Source: Agromyces sp. SYSU T00194
Lineage (GTDB): Bacteria > Actinomycetota > Actinomycetes > Actinomycetales > Microbacteriaceae
DNA length: 64,000 nt
Direction of reading: 5' to 3'
NCBI RefSeq assembly: GCF_040496035.1
Contig: NZ_JBEPJZ010000002.1
Span: 310,001 to 374,000, forward strand
The notes below the pieces were generated by a model. The model made no database searches. It was not told the DNA's origin and was given only the letters and a program-made list of their open reading frames with translations. Shown piece after piece: positions 23,921-34,026 of the stretch. Position numbers and translations under genes: made by a program. Numbering within the stretch: the stretch's first letter is position 1; every line of letters begins with the position of its first letter.

Positions 23921-24837
23921 AAGGGCAGCAGCGGGTCGATGCCGACCGCGAGGAACAGCAGCGACAGGTACGCGATCGACGAGTGGAACACGCGCATGCC
24001 CGAGACCTGCTCGTGGCGGATCGCGAGGCCGTAGAGCCGGTGGCACTCGGCGACGAACCAGCCGCCGGTGACCAGCGCGACGGCGGTGTAGAGCACTCCC
24101 ATGCCCGCGACGGGGATGAGCAGCAGCGAGCAGGCGAGCGTCGCCCATGCGTAGAGGATGACCTGGAGGCCCACCTGGGCGCGCCCGCGCACGACCGCGA
24201 GCATGGGCACGCCGGCCGCCGCGTAGTCGTCGCGGTACTTCATCGACAGCGGCCAGTAGTGCGGCGGCGTCCAGAGGAAGATGATCGAGAACAGGATGAA
24301 CGGCGCCCAGCTCAGCTCGCCGGTCACGGCCGCCCATCCGATGAGCACGGGCATGCACCCGGCGACGCCGCCCCACACGATGTTCTGCGACGTGCGTCGC
24401 TTCAGGATGAGGCTGTAGAAGACGACGTAGAGCAGGATCGCGGCGAGCGAGAGCGCCGCCGCGAGCCAGTTCGTGAACACGCCGAGCCAGACGATGGATG
24501 CCGCGCCCAGCGCGTAGGCGAACACGAGCGCCTCGCGGTCGCTCAGCTCTCCGGTGACGAGGGGCCGATTGCGCGTGCGGCGCATCACCCGGTCGATGTC
24601 GCGGTCGATGTAGCAGTTGAAGGCGCCGGCCGACCCCGCACTCATCGCGCCGCCGATCAGCGTCGCGACCAGCAGCCAGAGGTCGGGCAGCCCGCCCTGC
24701 GCGAGGATCATGGTCGGCGCGGTGACCACGAGCAGCAACTCGATGACCCGGGGCTTCGTGAGGGCAAGGTAGGCAACGGCCTTGCGACGGAACCCGATGG
24801 TGGTGCCGGGCTCACGGGTGCGTACGGCTTGGTCCAT
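23917..24837 (-). CDS. ctaB: Protoheme IX farnesyltransferase (heme O synthase)
   Basis: 306-residue UbiA-family prenyltransferase that adds farnesyl to protoheme IX, in the membrane. The first aspartate motif NxxxDxxxD is N74, D78, D82 (NCYIDRDID), followed by RTRNRPL; the second is in the [17 protein letters not shown] loop. Nine hydrophobic helices are seen. The ATG at 24837 is chosen because GAAGGA lies directly upstream; an earlier in-frame TTG would add 17 residues with no RBS. Makes heme O for CtaA next door. A -10 TAGACT is at 24893-24888. Confidence 0.95.
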   Translation of the reverse strand: MDQAVRTREPGTTIGFRRKAVAYLALTKPRVIELLLVVTAPTMILAQGGLPDLWLLVATLIGGAMSAGSAGAFNCYIDRDIDRVMRRTRNRPLVTGELSDREALVFAYALGAASIVWLGVFTNWLAAALSLAAILLYVVFYSLILKRRTSQNIVWGGVAGCMPVLIGWAAVTGELSWAPFILFSIIFLWTPPHYWPLSMKYRDDYAAAGVPMLAVVRGRAQVGLQVILYAWATLACSLLLIPVAGMGVLYTAVALVTGGWFVAECHRLYGLAIRHEQVSGMRVFHSSIAYLSLLFLAVGIDPLLPF

Positions 24838-24887
24838 CGTTCCTTCTCGTTGCGCGCACGGGCTCGGCTGCGCGGTCGTCCCGGTCA

Positions 24888-24893
24888 AGTCTA
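24888..24893 (-). promoter_or_regulatory. -10 box of ctaB
   Basis: TAGACT on the minus strand; the transcript would have a leader of about 43 nt with the GAAGGA ribosome site near its end. Confidence 0.5.
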
Positions 24894-25013
24894 GGCGATG
24901 ACTGCGGGGCGGATGCGCCGCCGCCGCCCCGTCGCAGACGGTTCGCCCGACGCCTCACAGGCGACCGGTTACGCCGTGAGCGTCACGCAATCTCGGTGGA
25001 ACACGCCGCTCGC

Positions 25014-25019
25014 TATGCT
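25014..25019 (+). promoter_or_regulatory. -10 box of the tkt operon
   Basis: TATGCT on the plus strand, with no clear -35 partner. It would drive the whole tkt-tal-pgi-zwf-opcA-pgl operon. Confidence 0.45.
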
Positions 25020-25156
25020 GAGGGTGCCTGCCTCGACGCGGCAACCACCCCCATCCGTTCCGACGGATCGCGTGCTGCCCGTCGACGTGGCACTTCACGA
25101 GGGGTGCAGGCGGAGTGCCCCGGCCTCAAGCCAATGATCGAAGGGATCAGTACAAG

Positions 25157-27247
25157 GTGGCAGCACTGCAATGGGAGCCGATCGACGACAAGGCCGTGGA
25201 CACTGCTCGTGTCCTCGCGGCGGATGCGGTGGAGAAGGTCGGCAACGGCCACCCCGGTACCGCGATGAGCCTGGCGCCGGCGGCGTACCTGCTCTTCCAG
25301 AAGGTCATGCGCCGTGACCCGTCCGACCAGGACTGGCTCGGCCGGGACCGGTTCATCCTCTCCGCCGGTCACAGCTCGCTGACCCAGTACGTCCAGCTCT
25401 ACCTCGGCGGGTACGGGCTCGAGCTGGAGGACCTCGAGTCGCTCCGCACCTGGGGGTCCAAGACGCCCGGGCACCCGGAGTACGGCCACACCGACGGGGT
25501 CGAGATCACGACCGGTCCGCTCGGGCAGGGCCTGGCGTCGGCCGTGGGGTTCGCGTACGCGGCCCGGTTCGAGCGCGGCCTGTTCGACCCGGACGCGCCG
25601 GCCGGCGAGTCGCCGTTCGACCACCACGTCTACGTGATCGCCTCAGACGGCGACCTCGAGGAGGGCGTGACCAGCGAGGCGTCCTCCCTGGCCGGGCACC
25701 AGCAGCTGGGCAACCTGGTCGTGATCTACGACTCGAACCAGATCTCGATCGAGGACGACACCGACATCGCGTTCACCGAGGACGTCGCCGCACGCTACGC
25801 CGCGTACGGCTGGCACGTGCAGACCGTCGACTGGAAGCAGACCGGGGAGTACGTCGAGGACGTGCACCAGCTGCACGCCGCGATCGAGGCCGCGAAGGCC
25901 GAGACCGGCAAGCCCTCGATCATCGTGCTGAAGACGATCATCGGCTGGCCGGCGCCGAAGAAGCAGAACACCGGCAAGATCCACGGCTCCGCACTCGGCG
26001 CCGAGGAACTCGCCGCGACCAAGGAGGTGCTCGGCTTCGACCCCGAGCAGCACTTCGCCGTCGCCCCCGAGGTCATCGCGCACACCCGCCTGGCCGTGGA
26101 CCGCGGCGCCGTCCTGCGCGCCGAGTGGGAACTCGCGTTCCAGGCCTGGGCGACCGCGAACCCCGACCGCAAGGCGCTCCTGGACCGCGTCCGCGCCGGC
26201 GACCTGCCCGACGACATCGAAGGCGCCCTGCCCGTGTTCGAAGCCGGCACGGACGTCTCCACGCGTGCCGCGTCCGGGAAGGTCATCAACGCCCTCGCCG
26301 CACAGCTGCCCGAACTGTGGGGCGGATCAGCCGACCTCGCCGAATCGAACCTCACCACCATCAACGGCGCCGCCTCGTTCATCCCGACCGAGCACTCCAC
26401 CCACGAGTTCGCCGGCAACCCGTACGGGCGGGTGCTGCACTTCGGCATCCGCGAGCACGCCATGGCCGCGATCGTCAACGGCATCGTGCTGCACGGACCC
26501 ACCCGCGCGTTCGGCGGCACGTTCCTCATCTTCAGCGACTACATGCGCCCCTCGGTGCGCCTGGCCGCACTGATGGACATCCCCTCGATCTACGTCTGGA
26601 CCCACGACTCCGTCGCGCTCGGCGAAGACGGCCCCACCCACCAGCCGATCGAGCAGCTCGCGTCACTGCGCGCCATCCCGAACATGACCGTCGTGCGCCC
26701 CGGCGACGCCAACGAGACCGCGCACGCGTGGCTCGAGATGCTCAAGCGCCGCGGCGGCCCCGCCGGCATCGCCCTGACCCGCCAGAACATCCCCGTGTTC
26801 GCACGCGGCGACGGCGAAGCCACCGGCGACACCCTCGCCTCCGCCGCAGGCGTCGCCAAGGGCGCGTACATCATCGCCGAGGCCCCGAACGGCACCCCCG
26901 ACGTGATCCTCATCGCCACCGGCTCCGAGCTCCAGCTCGCCATCGCGGCGCGGCAGACGCTCGCCGCCGAGGGCGTCCAGGCCCGCGTCGTCTCGGCGCC
27001 GAGCCTCGAGTGGTTCGAGGAGCAGGACGCCGACTACCGCGAGCACGTGCTGCCCGCGGCGGTCACCGCCCGCGTCTCCGTCGAGGCGGGCCTCGCGCTC
27101 ACCTGGGGCCGCTACGTCGGCGACCACGGCCGCAGCGTCTCGATCGAGCACTTCGGCGCCTCCGCCGACTACCAGACCCTCTTCCGCGAGTTCGGCATCA
27201 CCGCCGAGGCCGTGGTCGCCGCCGCGAAGGACACGCTCGCGTCCTGA
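25157..27247 (+). CDS. tkt: Transketolase
   Basis: 696-residue thiamine diphosphate enzyme moving two-carbon units between sugar phosphates. Substrate and cofactor sites are visible: VGNGHPGTAMSLAPAAY near the N-terminus, the GDG...N ThDP/Mg motif in SDGDLEEGVTSEAS to YDSNQISIEDDT, and EDGPTHQPIEQLASLRAIPN in the pyrimidine-binding domain, with the catalytic His in FGIREHAM. The GTG at 25157 gives the family start VAALQWEPIDDKAVDTARVLAADAV; AAGGGA lies 11 nt upstream. It leads the pentose-phosphate operon, 24 nt before tal. Confidence 0.96.
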   Translation: MAALQWEPIDDKAVDTARVLAADAVEKVGNGHPGTAMSLAPAAYLLFQKVMRRDPSDQDWLGRDRFILSAGHSSLTQYVQLYLGGYGLELEDLESLRTWGSKTPGHPEYGHTDGVEITTGPLGQGLASAVGFAYAARFERGLFDPDAPAGESPFDHHVYVIASDGDLEEGVTSEASSLAGHQQLGNLVVIYDSNQISIEDDTDIAFTEDVAARYAAYGWHVQTVDWKQTGEYVEDVHQLHAAIEAAKAETGKPSIIVLKTIIGWPAPKKQNTGKIHGSALGAEELAATKEVLGFDPEQHFAVAPEVIAHTRLAVDRGAVLRAEWELAFQAWATANPDRKALLDRVRAGDLPDDIEGALPVFEAGTDVSTRAASGKVINALAAQLPELWGGSADLAESNLTTINGAASFIPTEHSTHEFAGNPYGRVLHFGIREHAMAAIVNGIVLHGPTRAFGGTFLIFSDYMRPSVRLAALMDIPSIYVWTHDSVALGEDGPTHQPIEQLASLRAIPNMTVVRPGDANETAHAWLEMLKRRGGPAGIALTRQNIPVFARGDGEATGDTLASAAGVAKGAYIIAEAPNGTPDVILIATGSELQLAIAARQTLAAEGVQARVVSAPSLEWFEEQDADYREHVLPAAVTARVSVEAGLALTWGRYVGDHGRSVSIEHFGASADYQTLFREFGITAEAVVAAAKDTLAS

Positions 27248-27271
27248 CGCGGGCAGAAGGAGAGAACCACC

Positions 27272-28381
27272 ATGGCAACCAGCCCCACCGCAGCACTCTC
27301 GGCTGCCGGCGTCAGCATCTGGCTCGACGACCTGTCGCGCGAGCGGATCGCCTCGGGCGGCCTCGCCGCCATCATCGCCGACCGCGACGTCGTCGGCGTG
27401 ACCACGAACCCGACCATCTTCGCCGGCGCGCTCGCCAAGGGCGAGGCGTACGCGGCACAGGTCGCCTCGCTCGCGGCCGACGGCGCCGACGTCGACCGCG
27501 CGGTGTTCGAGATCACCACGGACGACGTACGCGACGCCGCCGACGTGTTCCGTCCGGTCTACGACCGCACGCAGGGCTTCGACGGCCGCGTGTCGATCGA
27601 GGTCGCCCCGGGCCTCGCACACGACACGGACGGCACCATCGCCGAGGCGAAGCGCCTCTGGGCGAAGGTCGACCGGCCGAACACCATGATCAAGATCCCC
27701 GGCACGCAGGAGGGGCTCGCCGCGATCACCGAGGCGATCGGCTCGGGCATCAGCGTGAACGTCACGCTGATCTTCTCGCTGCAGCGGTACCGCGAGGTCA
27801 TCGACGCGTACCTCGCCGGGCTCGAGCAGGCGCAGGCCGCAGGGTTCGACCTCTCGACCATCCACTCGGTCGCGTCGTTCTTCGTCTCCCGCGTGGACAC
27901 CGAGATCGACAAGCGACTCGGCGCGATCGGCACCGACGAGGCCACGGCGCTCCGCTCGCAGGCGGGGGTCGCGAACGCGCGCCTCGCCTACCAGGTGTTC
28001 GAGCAGGCGTTCGCGACCGACCGGGCGACGGCCCTCGTCGCCGCGGGCGCGAACCCGCAGCGGCCGCTGTGGGCGTCGACCGGGGTCAAGGACCCGAACC
28101 TGCCCGACACGCTCTACGTGACCGAGCTCGTCGCCCCCGGCGTCGTCAACACGATGCCCGAGAAGACGCTCGAGGCCACGTTCGACCACGGCGTCGTCAC
28201 CGGCGACACCGTGACCGGCGCCTACGCCGAGGCCCAGGGCGTGCTCGACGCGCTCGCGGCCGTCGGCGTCGACTACGACGACGTCACCGCGACGCTCGAG
28301 TCGGAGGGCGTGGAGAAGTTCATCGTCTCGTGGAACGAACTCCTCGAGACCGTCTCGACCGCACTGGAGGAGTCGCGATGA
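27272..28381 (+). CDS. tal: Transaldolase
   Basis: 369-residue actinobacterial-type transaldolase moving dihydroxyacetone units. The Schiff-base lysine is K141 in [22 protein letters not shown] near residue 43 and [11 protein letters not shown] are further family signatures. GGAGAG lies 9 nt before the ATG. The stop overlaps the pgi start by 4 nt (ATGA). Longer than the 220-320-residue enteric and small transaldolases, as usual for this branch. Confidence 0.95.
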   Translation: MATSPTAALSAAGVSIWLDDLSRERIASGGLAAIIADRDVVGVTTNPTIFAGALAKGEAYAAQVASLAADGADVDRAVFEITTDDVRDAADVFRPVYDRTQGFDGRVSIEVAPGLAHDTDGTIAEAKRLWAKVDRPNTMIKIPGTQEGLAAITEAIGSGISVNVTLIFSLQRYREVIDAYLAGLEQAQAAGFDLSTIHSVASFFVSRVDTEIDKRLGAIGTDEATALRSQAGVANARLAYQVFEQAFATDRATALVAAGANPQRPLWASTGVKDPNLPDTLYVTELVAPGVVNTMPEKTLEATFDHGVVTGDTVTGAYAEAQGVLDALAAVGVDYDDVTATLESEGVEKFIVSWNELLETVSTALEESR

Positions 28382-29973
28382 CCGTCCGCATCTCCGTCGG
28401 CGGCGCCGCAGCGGACGCCGTCCGCGCCGCCGTCCCGACCCTCGTCGCCGACGGGGTCGCCTCGAAGATCGCCGCGCACGACGCGACGCTCTGGGGCGAG
28501 GCCGCGATCGACGAGGCGAGCAAGCGCCTCGGCTGGACGCACGCCGTCGAGGTCTCCCGCCCGCTCGTGCCCGAGATCCTCGCCCTGCGCGACGAGCTCC
28601 GCGCCGCGGGCGTCACGCACATCGTCCTCGGCGGCATGGGCGGCTCGTCGCTCGCACCGGAGGTCATCACCCGCACCGCGGGCGTCGACCTCACCGTGCT
28701 CGACTCGACCGACCCGGGCCAGGTGCGCGCTGCGCTCGCCGACCGCCTCGAGTCATCCGCCATCGTCGTGTCGTCGAAGTCGGGCTCGACCGTCGAGACC
28801 GACTCGCAGCGCCGGGTCTACGAGCACGCGTTCCGCGAGGCGGGCATCGACCCGACCGGCCGCATCGTGATCGTCACCGACCCGGGCTCGCCGCTCGACG
28901 CGTCGGCGCGCGAGGCCGGCTACCGCGTGTTCAACGCGGACCCGACCGTCGGCGGCCGCTACTCGGCGCTCACCGCGTTCGGCCTGGTGCCCTCGGGCCT
29001 CGCGGGCGTCGACATCGCGGGCCTGCTCGACGAGGCCGAGGCCGTCGAGGCGGCGCTCGGCATCGACTCGGCCGACAACCCGGGCCTGGTGCTCGGCGCC
29101 GCGATCTCCGCCACGTCGCCGCTGCGCGACAAGCTCGGGATCATCGCCGACGGCACCCACATCGTCGGTTTCGCCGACTGGGCCGAGCAGCTCATCGCCG
29201 AGTCCACGGGCAAGGAGGGCACCGGCATCCTGCCCGTCGTGCTCGACACGGCCTCGCCCGAGGCGACCGCAGGCCTGCCCGACGTGCAGCTGGTGCGCCT
29301 GGTGGCGGATGCGGGTACCGAACCGTTCCACGACGGCGACGAGATCCTGGTCTCCGGTTCGCTCGGCGCGCAGCTGGTGACCTGGGAGGTCGCCACCGCG
29401 GTCGCCGGCCGCCTGCTCGGCATCAACCCGTTCGACCAGCCCGACGTCGAGTCGGCGAAGATCGCCGCCCGCGGCCTGCTGGACGCCCGCCCCGAGCCGG
29501 CGCCCGCGGCGTTCGTCTCGGAGGGCATCGAGGTGCGCGGCACGCCCGACGTGATCGGCGCGGCCAGCGACCTCGGGTCGGCCATCGAGGTGCTGCTCGA
29601 GGAGGTGCCCGCCGACGGGTACATCTCGGTGCAGGCCTACGTCGATCGCCTCGCGCTCCCGCAGCTCGCCGAGCTCCGCGACCTGCTCGCGGCCCGGGCC
29701 GGACGTCCCGTGACGTTCGGATGGGGCCCCCGCTTCCTGCACTCGACCGGCCAGTTCCACAAGGGCGGCCCCGCCGTCGGCGTGTTCCTGCAGGTCACGG
29801 CGGAGGCGCCCGAGGACCTCTCGATCCCGGACCGGCCGTTCACGTTCGGCGAGCTCATCGCCGCGCAGGCCTCCGGCGACGCGAGCGTGCTCGCCGACCA
29901 CGGGCGTCCCGTGCTCACGCTGACCCTCACCGGCGACGCGCGGCCCGAGACGCTGCTCGACGCCGCACGCTGA
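28378..29973 (+). CDS. pgi: Glucose-6-phosphate isomerase
   Basis: 531-residue isomerase linking glucose 6-phosphate and fructose 6-phosphate. Two SIS-type halves are seen: [14 protein letters not shown] and [10 protein letters not shown] contact the phosphate, [20 protein letters not shown] follows, and [18 protein letters not shown] holds late active-site residues. The ATG at 28378 overlaps the tal stop. Many actinobacteria lack pgi at this spot, between tal and zwf; here it lets the operon recycle fructose 6-phosphate into the oxidative branch. This is the divergent, bifunctional-length type and not the 450-residue Bacillus type. Confidence 0.93.
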   Translation: MTVRISVGGAAADAVRAAVPTLVADGVASKIAAHDATLWGEAAIDEASKRLGWTHAVEVSRPLVPEILALRDELRAAGVTHIVLGGMGGSSLAPEVITRTAGVDLTVLDSTDPGQVRAALADRLESSAIVVSSKSGSTVETDSQRRVYEHAFREAGIDPTGRIVIVTDPGSPLDASAREAGYRVFNADPTVGGRYSALTAFGLVPSGLAGVDIAGLLDEAEAVEAALGIDSADNPGLVLGAAISATSPLRDKLGIIADGTHIVGFADWAEQLIAESTGKEGTGILPVVLDTASPEATAGLPDVQLVRLVADAGTEPFHDGDEILVSGSLGAQLVTWEVATAVAGRLLGINPFDQPDVESAKIAARGLLDARPEPAPAAFVSEGIEVRGTPDVIGAASDLGSAIEVLLEEVPADGYISVQAYVDRLALPQLAELRDLLAARAGRPVTFGWGPRFLHSTGQFHKGGPAVGVFLQVTAEAPEDLSIPDRPFTFGELIAAQASGDASVLADHGRPVLTLTLTGDARPETLLDAAR

Positions 29974-29986
29974 CCGGAGGACTCGG

Positions 29987-31528
29987 ATGGAACCGGCTCC
30001 CATCACCAAGGGGCACAACCCGCTCCGCTCGCCGAAGGACTACCGCCTCAACCGCATCGCCGGTCCCAGCGGCCTGATCATCTTCGGCGTGACGGGCGAC
30101 CTGTCGCGCAAGAAGCTCATGCCGGCGGTCTACGACCTCGCGAACCGGGGGCTCCTGCCGCCCGGCTTCGCGCTGGTCGGGTTCGCCCGCCGCGACTGGG
30201 AGGACCAGGACTTCGGCCAGGTCGTGCACGACGCCGTCAAGCAGTACGCGCGCACCGAGTTCCGGGAGGAGGTCTGGCAGCAGCTGTCGCAGGGCATCCG
30301 CTTCGTGCCGGGCACCTTCCAGGACGACAGCGCGTTCGACCGCCTGCGGGAGACCGTCGAGGCGCTCGACCGCGAGCGCGGCACCATGGGCAACCACGCG
30401 TTCTACCTGTCGATCCCGCCGAAGTCGTTCCCGATCGTCACCGAGCAGCTCCGCCGGTCGGGACTGACCAAGCAGGAGAACGGGCAGTGGCGACGCGTCG
30501 TCATCGAGAAGCCCTTCGGGCACGACCTCGAGTCGGCGCGCGAACTCAACGACGTCGTCGCATCCGTGTTCCCGCCCGACTCGGTGTTCCGCATCGACCA
30601 CTACCTCGGCAAGGAGACGGTCCAGAACATCCTCGCGCTGCGCTTCGCGAACCAGCTCTACGAGCCGATCTGGAACGCCAACCACGTCGACCACGTGCAG
30701 ATCACGATGGCCGAGGACATCGGCGTCGGCGGTCGTGCCGGCTACTACGACGGCATCGGCGCGGCACGCGACGTCATCCAGAACCACCTCCTCCAGCTGC
30801 TCGCGCTCACCGCGATGGAGGAGCCGGTCACGTTCGACGCGGCCGACCTCCGCACCGAGAAGGAGAAGATCCTCTCCGCGGTGCGGCTGCCGGCCGACCT
30901 GGCCACCGGCACGGCCCGAGGCCAGTACGCGGGCGGCTGGCAGGGCGGCGAGCAGGTGCCCGGCTTCCTCGACGAGGACGGGATGAACCCCGAGTCGACG
31001 ACCGAGACCTACGCGGCCATGAAGCTCGAGATCGGCACCCGCCGCTGGGCGGGCGTGCCGTTCTACCTGCGCGCGGGCAAGCGCCTCGGTCGCCGCGTGA
31101 CGGAGATCGCCGTGGTCTTCAAGCGGGCCCCGCAGCAGCTCTTCGAGGACAGCCAGACCGCCCAGCTCGGCCAGAACGCGCTCGTGATCCGGGTGCAGCC
31201 CGACGAGGGCGTGACGATCCGGTTCGGGTCGAAGGTGCCGGGTGCTGGCATGCAGGTGCGCGACGTCACGATGGACTTCGGCTACGGCCACGCCTTCACG
31301 GAGGCGAGTCCCGAGGCGTACGAGCGACTCATCCTCGACGTGCTCCTCGGCGACCCGCCGCTGTTCCCCCGTCAGGAGGAGGTCGAGCTGTCCTGGAAGA
31401 TCCTCGACCCGATCGAGCGGTTCTGGGCCACGCAGGGGCAGCCGGAGCAGTACCGCCCCGGCTCCTGGGGTCCCGACTCCGCCGATGAACTCCTCGCCCG
31501 CGACGGCCGAACCTGGAGGCGCCCATGA
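29987..31528 (+). CDS. zwf: Glucose-6-phosphate 1-dehydrogenase
   Basis: 513-residue NAD(P)-dependent dehydrogenase, first step of the oxidative pentose-phosphate pathway. The dinucleotide site is IFGVTGDLSRKKLMPAVYDL at about residues 28-46 and the catalytic histidine lies in RIDHYLGKETVQNI; EKPFGHDL precedes it. CGGAGG lies 8 nt before the ATG. The stop overlaps opcA (ATGA), its assembly factor, so the two are made together. Confidence 0.97.
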   Translation: MEPAPITKGHNPLRSPKDYRLNRIAGPSGLIIFGVTGDLSRKKLMPAVYDLANRGLLPPGFALVGFARRDWEDQDFGQVVHDAVKQYARTEFREEVWQQLSQGIRFVPGTFQDDSAFDRLRETVEALDRERGTMGNHAFYLSIPPKSFPIVTEQLRRSGLTKQENGQWRRVVIEKPFGHDLESARELNDVVASVFPPDSVFRIDHYLGKETVQNILALRFANQLYEPIWNANHVDHVQITMAEDIGVGGRAGYYDGIGAARDVIQNHLLQLLALTAMEEPVTFDAADLRTEKEKILSAVRLPADLATGTARGQYAGGWQGGEQVPGFLDEDGMNPESTTETYAAMKLEIGTRRWAGVPFYLRAGKRLGRRVTEIAVVFKRAPQQLFEDSQTAQLGQNALVIRVQPDEGVTIRFGSKVPGAGMQVRDVTMDFGYGHAFTEASPEAYERLILDVLLGDPPLFPRQEEVELSWKILDPIERFWATQGQPEQYRPGSWGPDSADELLARDGRTWRRP

Positions 31529-32466
31529 TCGTCGACCTGCCCGACACCACGACCGCGAAGGTCTCCAAGGCGCTCGTGAAGATCCGCGAGGAGGGCGGCG
31601 CCGTCGCCCTCGGCCGCGTGCTGACGCTCATCATCGCGACCGAGGCCGGCGCCGAGGAGGACGCGATCGAGGCGGCCAACGACGCCTCGCGCGAGCACCC
31701 CATGCGCGTCATCGTCATCTCGGTCGACCCCGACGAGCCCGAGGCGCGGCTCGACGCTGAGATCCGCGTGGGCGGCGACGCCGGCGCGAGCGAGGTCATC
31801 GTGCTGCACGCGAAGGGCGGCACCGCGTCCGACCCGCAGGGGCTCGTGATGGGCCTGCTCCTGCCGGACGCCCCGGTCGCCGTGTGGTGGCCCGGCATCG
31901 CCCCGGAGATCCCCGGGCGCTCACCGCTCGGGCGCATCGCGCACCGTCGCATCACGGATGCCTCTGCGCAGGCGGACCCGCAGGCCGCCGTGCGCGCGCT
32001 GGCCGACCGCTACACCCCCGGCGACACCGACTTCGCCTGGACCCGGCTCACCCTGTGGCGGGCCCAGCTCGCCGCCGTGCTCGACCAGCCGCCGTACGCG
32101 CCCGTCACGCGCGTCGAGATCATCGGCGCGGTCGACTCGCCGTCGACGACGCTGCTCGCCGCGTGGCTCGGGCTCCAGCTCGGCGCCGAGGTCGGGCTGG
32201 AACTGACGCCGGTCGACCAGGGCTCGCACGGCATCCGCGGCGTGATCCTGCACCGGTCGACGGGGCCCATCGAGCTCATCCGCGACGTGCCCTCGGTGGC
32301 GAAGCTCCGCCAGCCCGGACAGCCCGAGCACGACGTGGCGCTCCCCCGCCGCAACCTGCGCGACTGCCTCGCCGACGAGCTCCGCCGGCTCGACGCCGAC
32401 GAGCTGTACGGTGACGTCATCGTCCACGGCATCCCCCTCTGCCATCCGGAAGGAACCGCTGCATGA
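31525..32466 (+). CDS. opcA: Glucose-6-phosphate dehydrogenase assembly protein OpcA
   Basis: 313-residue protein of the OpcA family, known from cyanobacteria and actinobacteria as an allosteric or assembly factor for Zwf. It has no catalytic motif; the family fingerprint includes RVLTLIIATEAGAEEDAIEAANDASREHPMRVIVI and PDAPVAVWWPGIAPEIPG with several Trp. It starts on the 4-nt ATGA overlap with zwf and ends on the same kind of overlap with pgl. Confidence 0.95.
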   Translation: MIVDLPDTTTAKVSKALVKIREEGGAVALGRVLTLIIATEAGAEEDAIEAANDASREHPMRVIVISVDPDEPEARLDAEIRVGGDAGASEVIVLHAKGGTASDPQGLVMGLLLPDAPVAVWWPGIAPEIPGRSPLGRIAHRRITDASAQADPQAAVRALADRYTPGDTDFAWTRLTLWRAQLAAVLDQPPYAPVTRVEIIGAVDSPSTTLLAAWLGLQLGAEVGLELTPVDQGSHGIRGVILHRSTGPIELIRDVPSVAKLRQPGQPEHDVALPRRNLRDCLADELRRLDADELYGDVIVHGIPLCHPEGTAA

Positions 32467-33233
32467 CCAACGACCGTCGCGTCCTCGTGCACTCGGGCAA
32501 GCCGGCACTCGCGAGCGCCGTCGCCGCCCGGTTCATCACCAAGGTGCTCGACCTGCTCGACGAGAAGCCGGAGCTCCACATCGCGCTGACCGGCGGGTCG
32601 ATGGGCATCGCGGTCCTCGACGCGATCCGTCACTCCCCCGCTTCCGACACCATCGCGTGGGACCGGCTGCACTTCTGGTGGGGCGACGAGCGATGGGTGC
32701 CGGGCGGTGACGCGGAGCGCAACGACGCCCAGGCCTGGGACGCCCTGCTCGACCACGTGCCCGTGGACGAGGCGAAGGTCCACGCCTTCCCGGCCACCGA
32801 CTCCGGGCTGGACCTCGACGCCGCGGCCGACGCGTACGCGGCGACGCTGCGCGAGTTCGCGCCCGAGGGAGCCGAGCACCCGGTCTTCGACATCACGTTC
32901 CTCGGGGTCGGCCCCGACGGTCACGTCGCCTCGCTGTTCCCCCACCGCTCGGGGATCGGCGTGACCGACCGCACGGTGATCCCCGTGCGCCAGTCGCCGA
33001 AGCCGCCGCCCGAGCGGCTGAGCCTCACCCGTCCCGTGCTGAACGCGTCCGACCGCGTCTGGATGGTGCTCGCGGGCGGCGACAAGGCGTCCGCGCTCGG
33101 CCTCGCCCTCGCCGGCGCGAGCCGCGACGAGGTGCCCGTCGCCGGGATCAAGGGACGACGCCGCACCGTCTTCTTCGTCGACGGCGAGGCCGCCGCCGAG
33201 GTGCCGCCGGAGCTCATCGCACCCGACTACTGA
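32463..33233 (+). CDS. pgl: 6-phosphogluconolactonase
   Basis: 256-residue DevB-type lactonase that hydrolyses 6-phosphogluconolactone, second oxidative step. Signatures: LTGGSMGIAVLDAI for phosphate contact, HFWWGDERWVPGGDAERN, and GVGPDGHVASLFPH with the catalytic histidine region. It is the last gene of the operon, its ATG overlapping the opcA stop. No gnd (6-phosphogluconate dehydrogenase) follows. A perfect hairpin terminator comes 24 nt after the stop. Confidence 0.95.
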   Translation: MTNDRRVLVHSGKPALASAVAARFITKVLDLLDEKPELHIALTGGSMGIAVLDAIRHSPASDTIAWDRLHFWWGDERWVPGGDAERNDAQAWDALLDHVPVDEAKVHAFPATDSGLDLDAAADAYAATLREFAPEGAEHPVFDITFLGVGPDGHVASLFPHRSGIGVTDRTVIPVRQSPKPPPERLSLTRPVLNASDRVWMVLAGGDKASALGLALAGASRDEVPVAGIKGRRRTVFFVDGEAAAEVPPELIAPDY

Positions 33234-33257
33234 CCTGCGCCTCAGGCAGGCACGCGA

Positions 33258-33288
33258 ACGGCCCGACCGGATGATCCGGTCGGGCCGT
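33258..33288. terminator. Bidirectional terminator hairpin
   Basis: A perfect 14-bp stem (33258-33271 with 33275-33288) around the loop TGA, between the converging pgl and rbpA genes. No U-tract. Confidence 0.8.
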
Positions 33289-33313
33289 CGTCGTCAGTGG
33301 GTGCGGGCGCTCG

Positions 33314-33679
33314 TCAGGAGTTCGAGGCCTGACCGCGACGCGCGCGCAGCTGCTGCAGCGCGTCGTCGAGGAGCTGCTCCGCCTCGTCCTCCGAGCGCCG
33401 CTCCTTCACGTACGCGAGGTGCGTCTTGTACGGCTCGGTCTTCTGCTCGCTCGGCGGGTTGTCCTTGTCGCGACCCGCGGGCAGACCCGTGGACGGGCTG
33501 TCGATGACCTCGGGGATCTCCTCGTCGGGCAGGGTCGCCGAGAAGTACCGGACGGTCTCGTTGCCGAGGGCGTCCCAGTAGCTCACGGCCACGCGCTCGG
33601 CGTGGTACCCGTGGTCCTGCTCGCCCATGGGGCCCGCGCCGACGCGCGAGCCGCGGATTGCGCTGTTTCCAGATACCAC
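33314..33679 (-). CDS. rbpA: RNA polymerase-binding protein RbpA
   Basis: 121-residue actinobacterial RNA polymerase accessory factor that stabilises open complexes with group 1/2 sigma factors. The N-terminal tail (AIRGSRVGAGPMGEQ), a small beta-barrel core and the C-terminal sigma-interaction helix (RRSEDEAEQLLDDALQQLRARRG) are recognisable. The core lacks the cysteine found in the mycobacterial protein (CRNG replaced by STGL here). GTG start at 33679 with GGAGG upstream. It lies 10 nt after secG. Confidence 0.92.
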   Translation of the reverse strand: MVSGNSAIRGSRVGAGPMGEQDHGYHAERVAVSYWDALGNETVRYFSATLPDEEIPEVIDSPSTGLPAGRDKDNPPSEQKTEPYKTHLAYVKERRSEDEAEQLLDDALQQLRARRGQASNS

Positions 33680-33689
33680 GGTGCCTCCG

Positions 33690-33941
33690 TCAGATGCCGG
33701 TGTCGAACTTGGTGATGAGTCCCAGGACCACGATGCACGAGACCCAGACGAGCCCCAGCACCACGGTGATGCGGTTCAGGTTGCGCTCGGCGACGCCGGA
33801 CGCCCCGAGGCTCGACGTCATGCCGCCGCCGAACATGTCGGACAGGCCGCCGCCGCGACCCTTGTGCAGCAGGATGAGCAGCGTCAGCAGGAGGCTGGTC
33901 AGGCCCAGGAGGACCTGCAGCACGACCTGGAGAATATCCAC
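33690..33941 (-). CDS. secG: Protein translocase subunit SecG
   Basis: 83-residue membrane protein of the SecYEG channel. Two hydrophobic helices (about residues 5-25 and 58-77) flank the conserved cytoplasmic loop KGRGGGLSDMFGGG. Normal length. It lies between tpiA and rbpA on the minus strand, the position it has in many actinobacteria. Confidence 0.95.
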   Translation of the reverse strand: MDILQVVLQVLLGLTSLLLTLLILLHKGRGGGLSDMFGGGMTSSLGASGVAERNLNRITVVLGLVWVSCIVVLGLITKFDTGI

Positions 33942-34026
33942 GAAGAACCCTTTCCGAGGCGCGGCGGTGCCGCGCAGACATCAGTCGATCATAGCAAGAC
34001 GCCGGCGCGACATCCCGCCGACGCGG

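Larger units (their letters stand above)
24838..25156. other. Divergent ctaB-tkt intergenic region (319 nt)
   Basis: Contains the ctaB -10 box TAGACT (minus, 24893-24888) and a likely tkt -10 box TATGCT (plus, 25014-25019), which leaves a tkt leader of about 130 nt. The leader has partial self-complementarity (GGTGCCTGC near 25022 and GGTGCAGGC near 25103) but matches no riboswitch I know. No gene is seen. Confidence 0.55.

Noticed and set aside
25020-25156. Riboswitch in the tkt leader.
   Set aside because: The 130-nt leader has some self-complementarity but no conserved core of any class I know.
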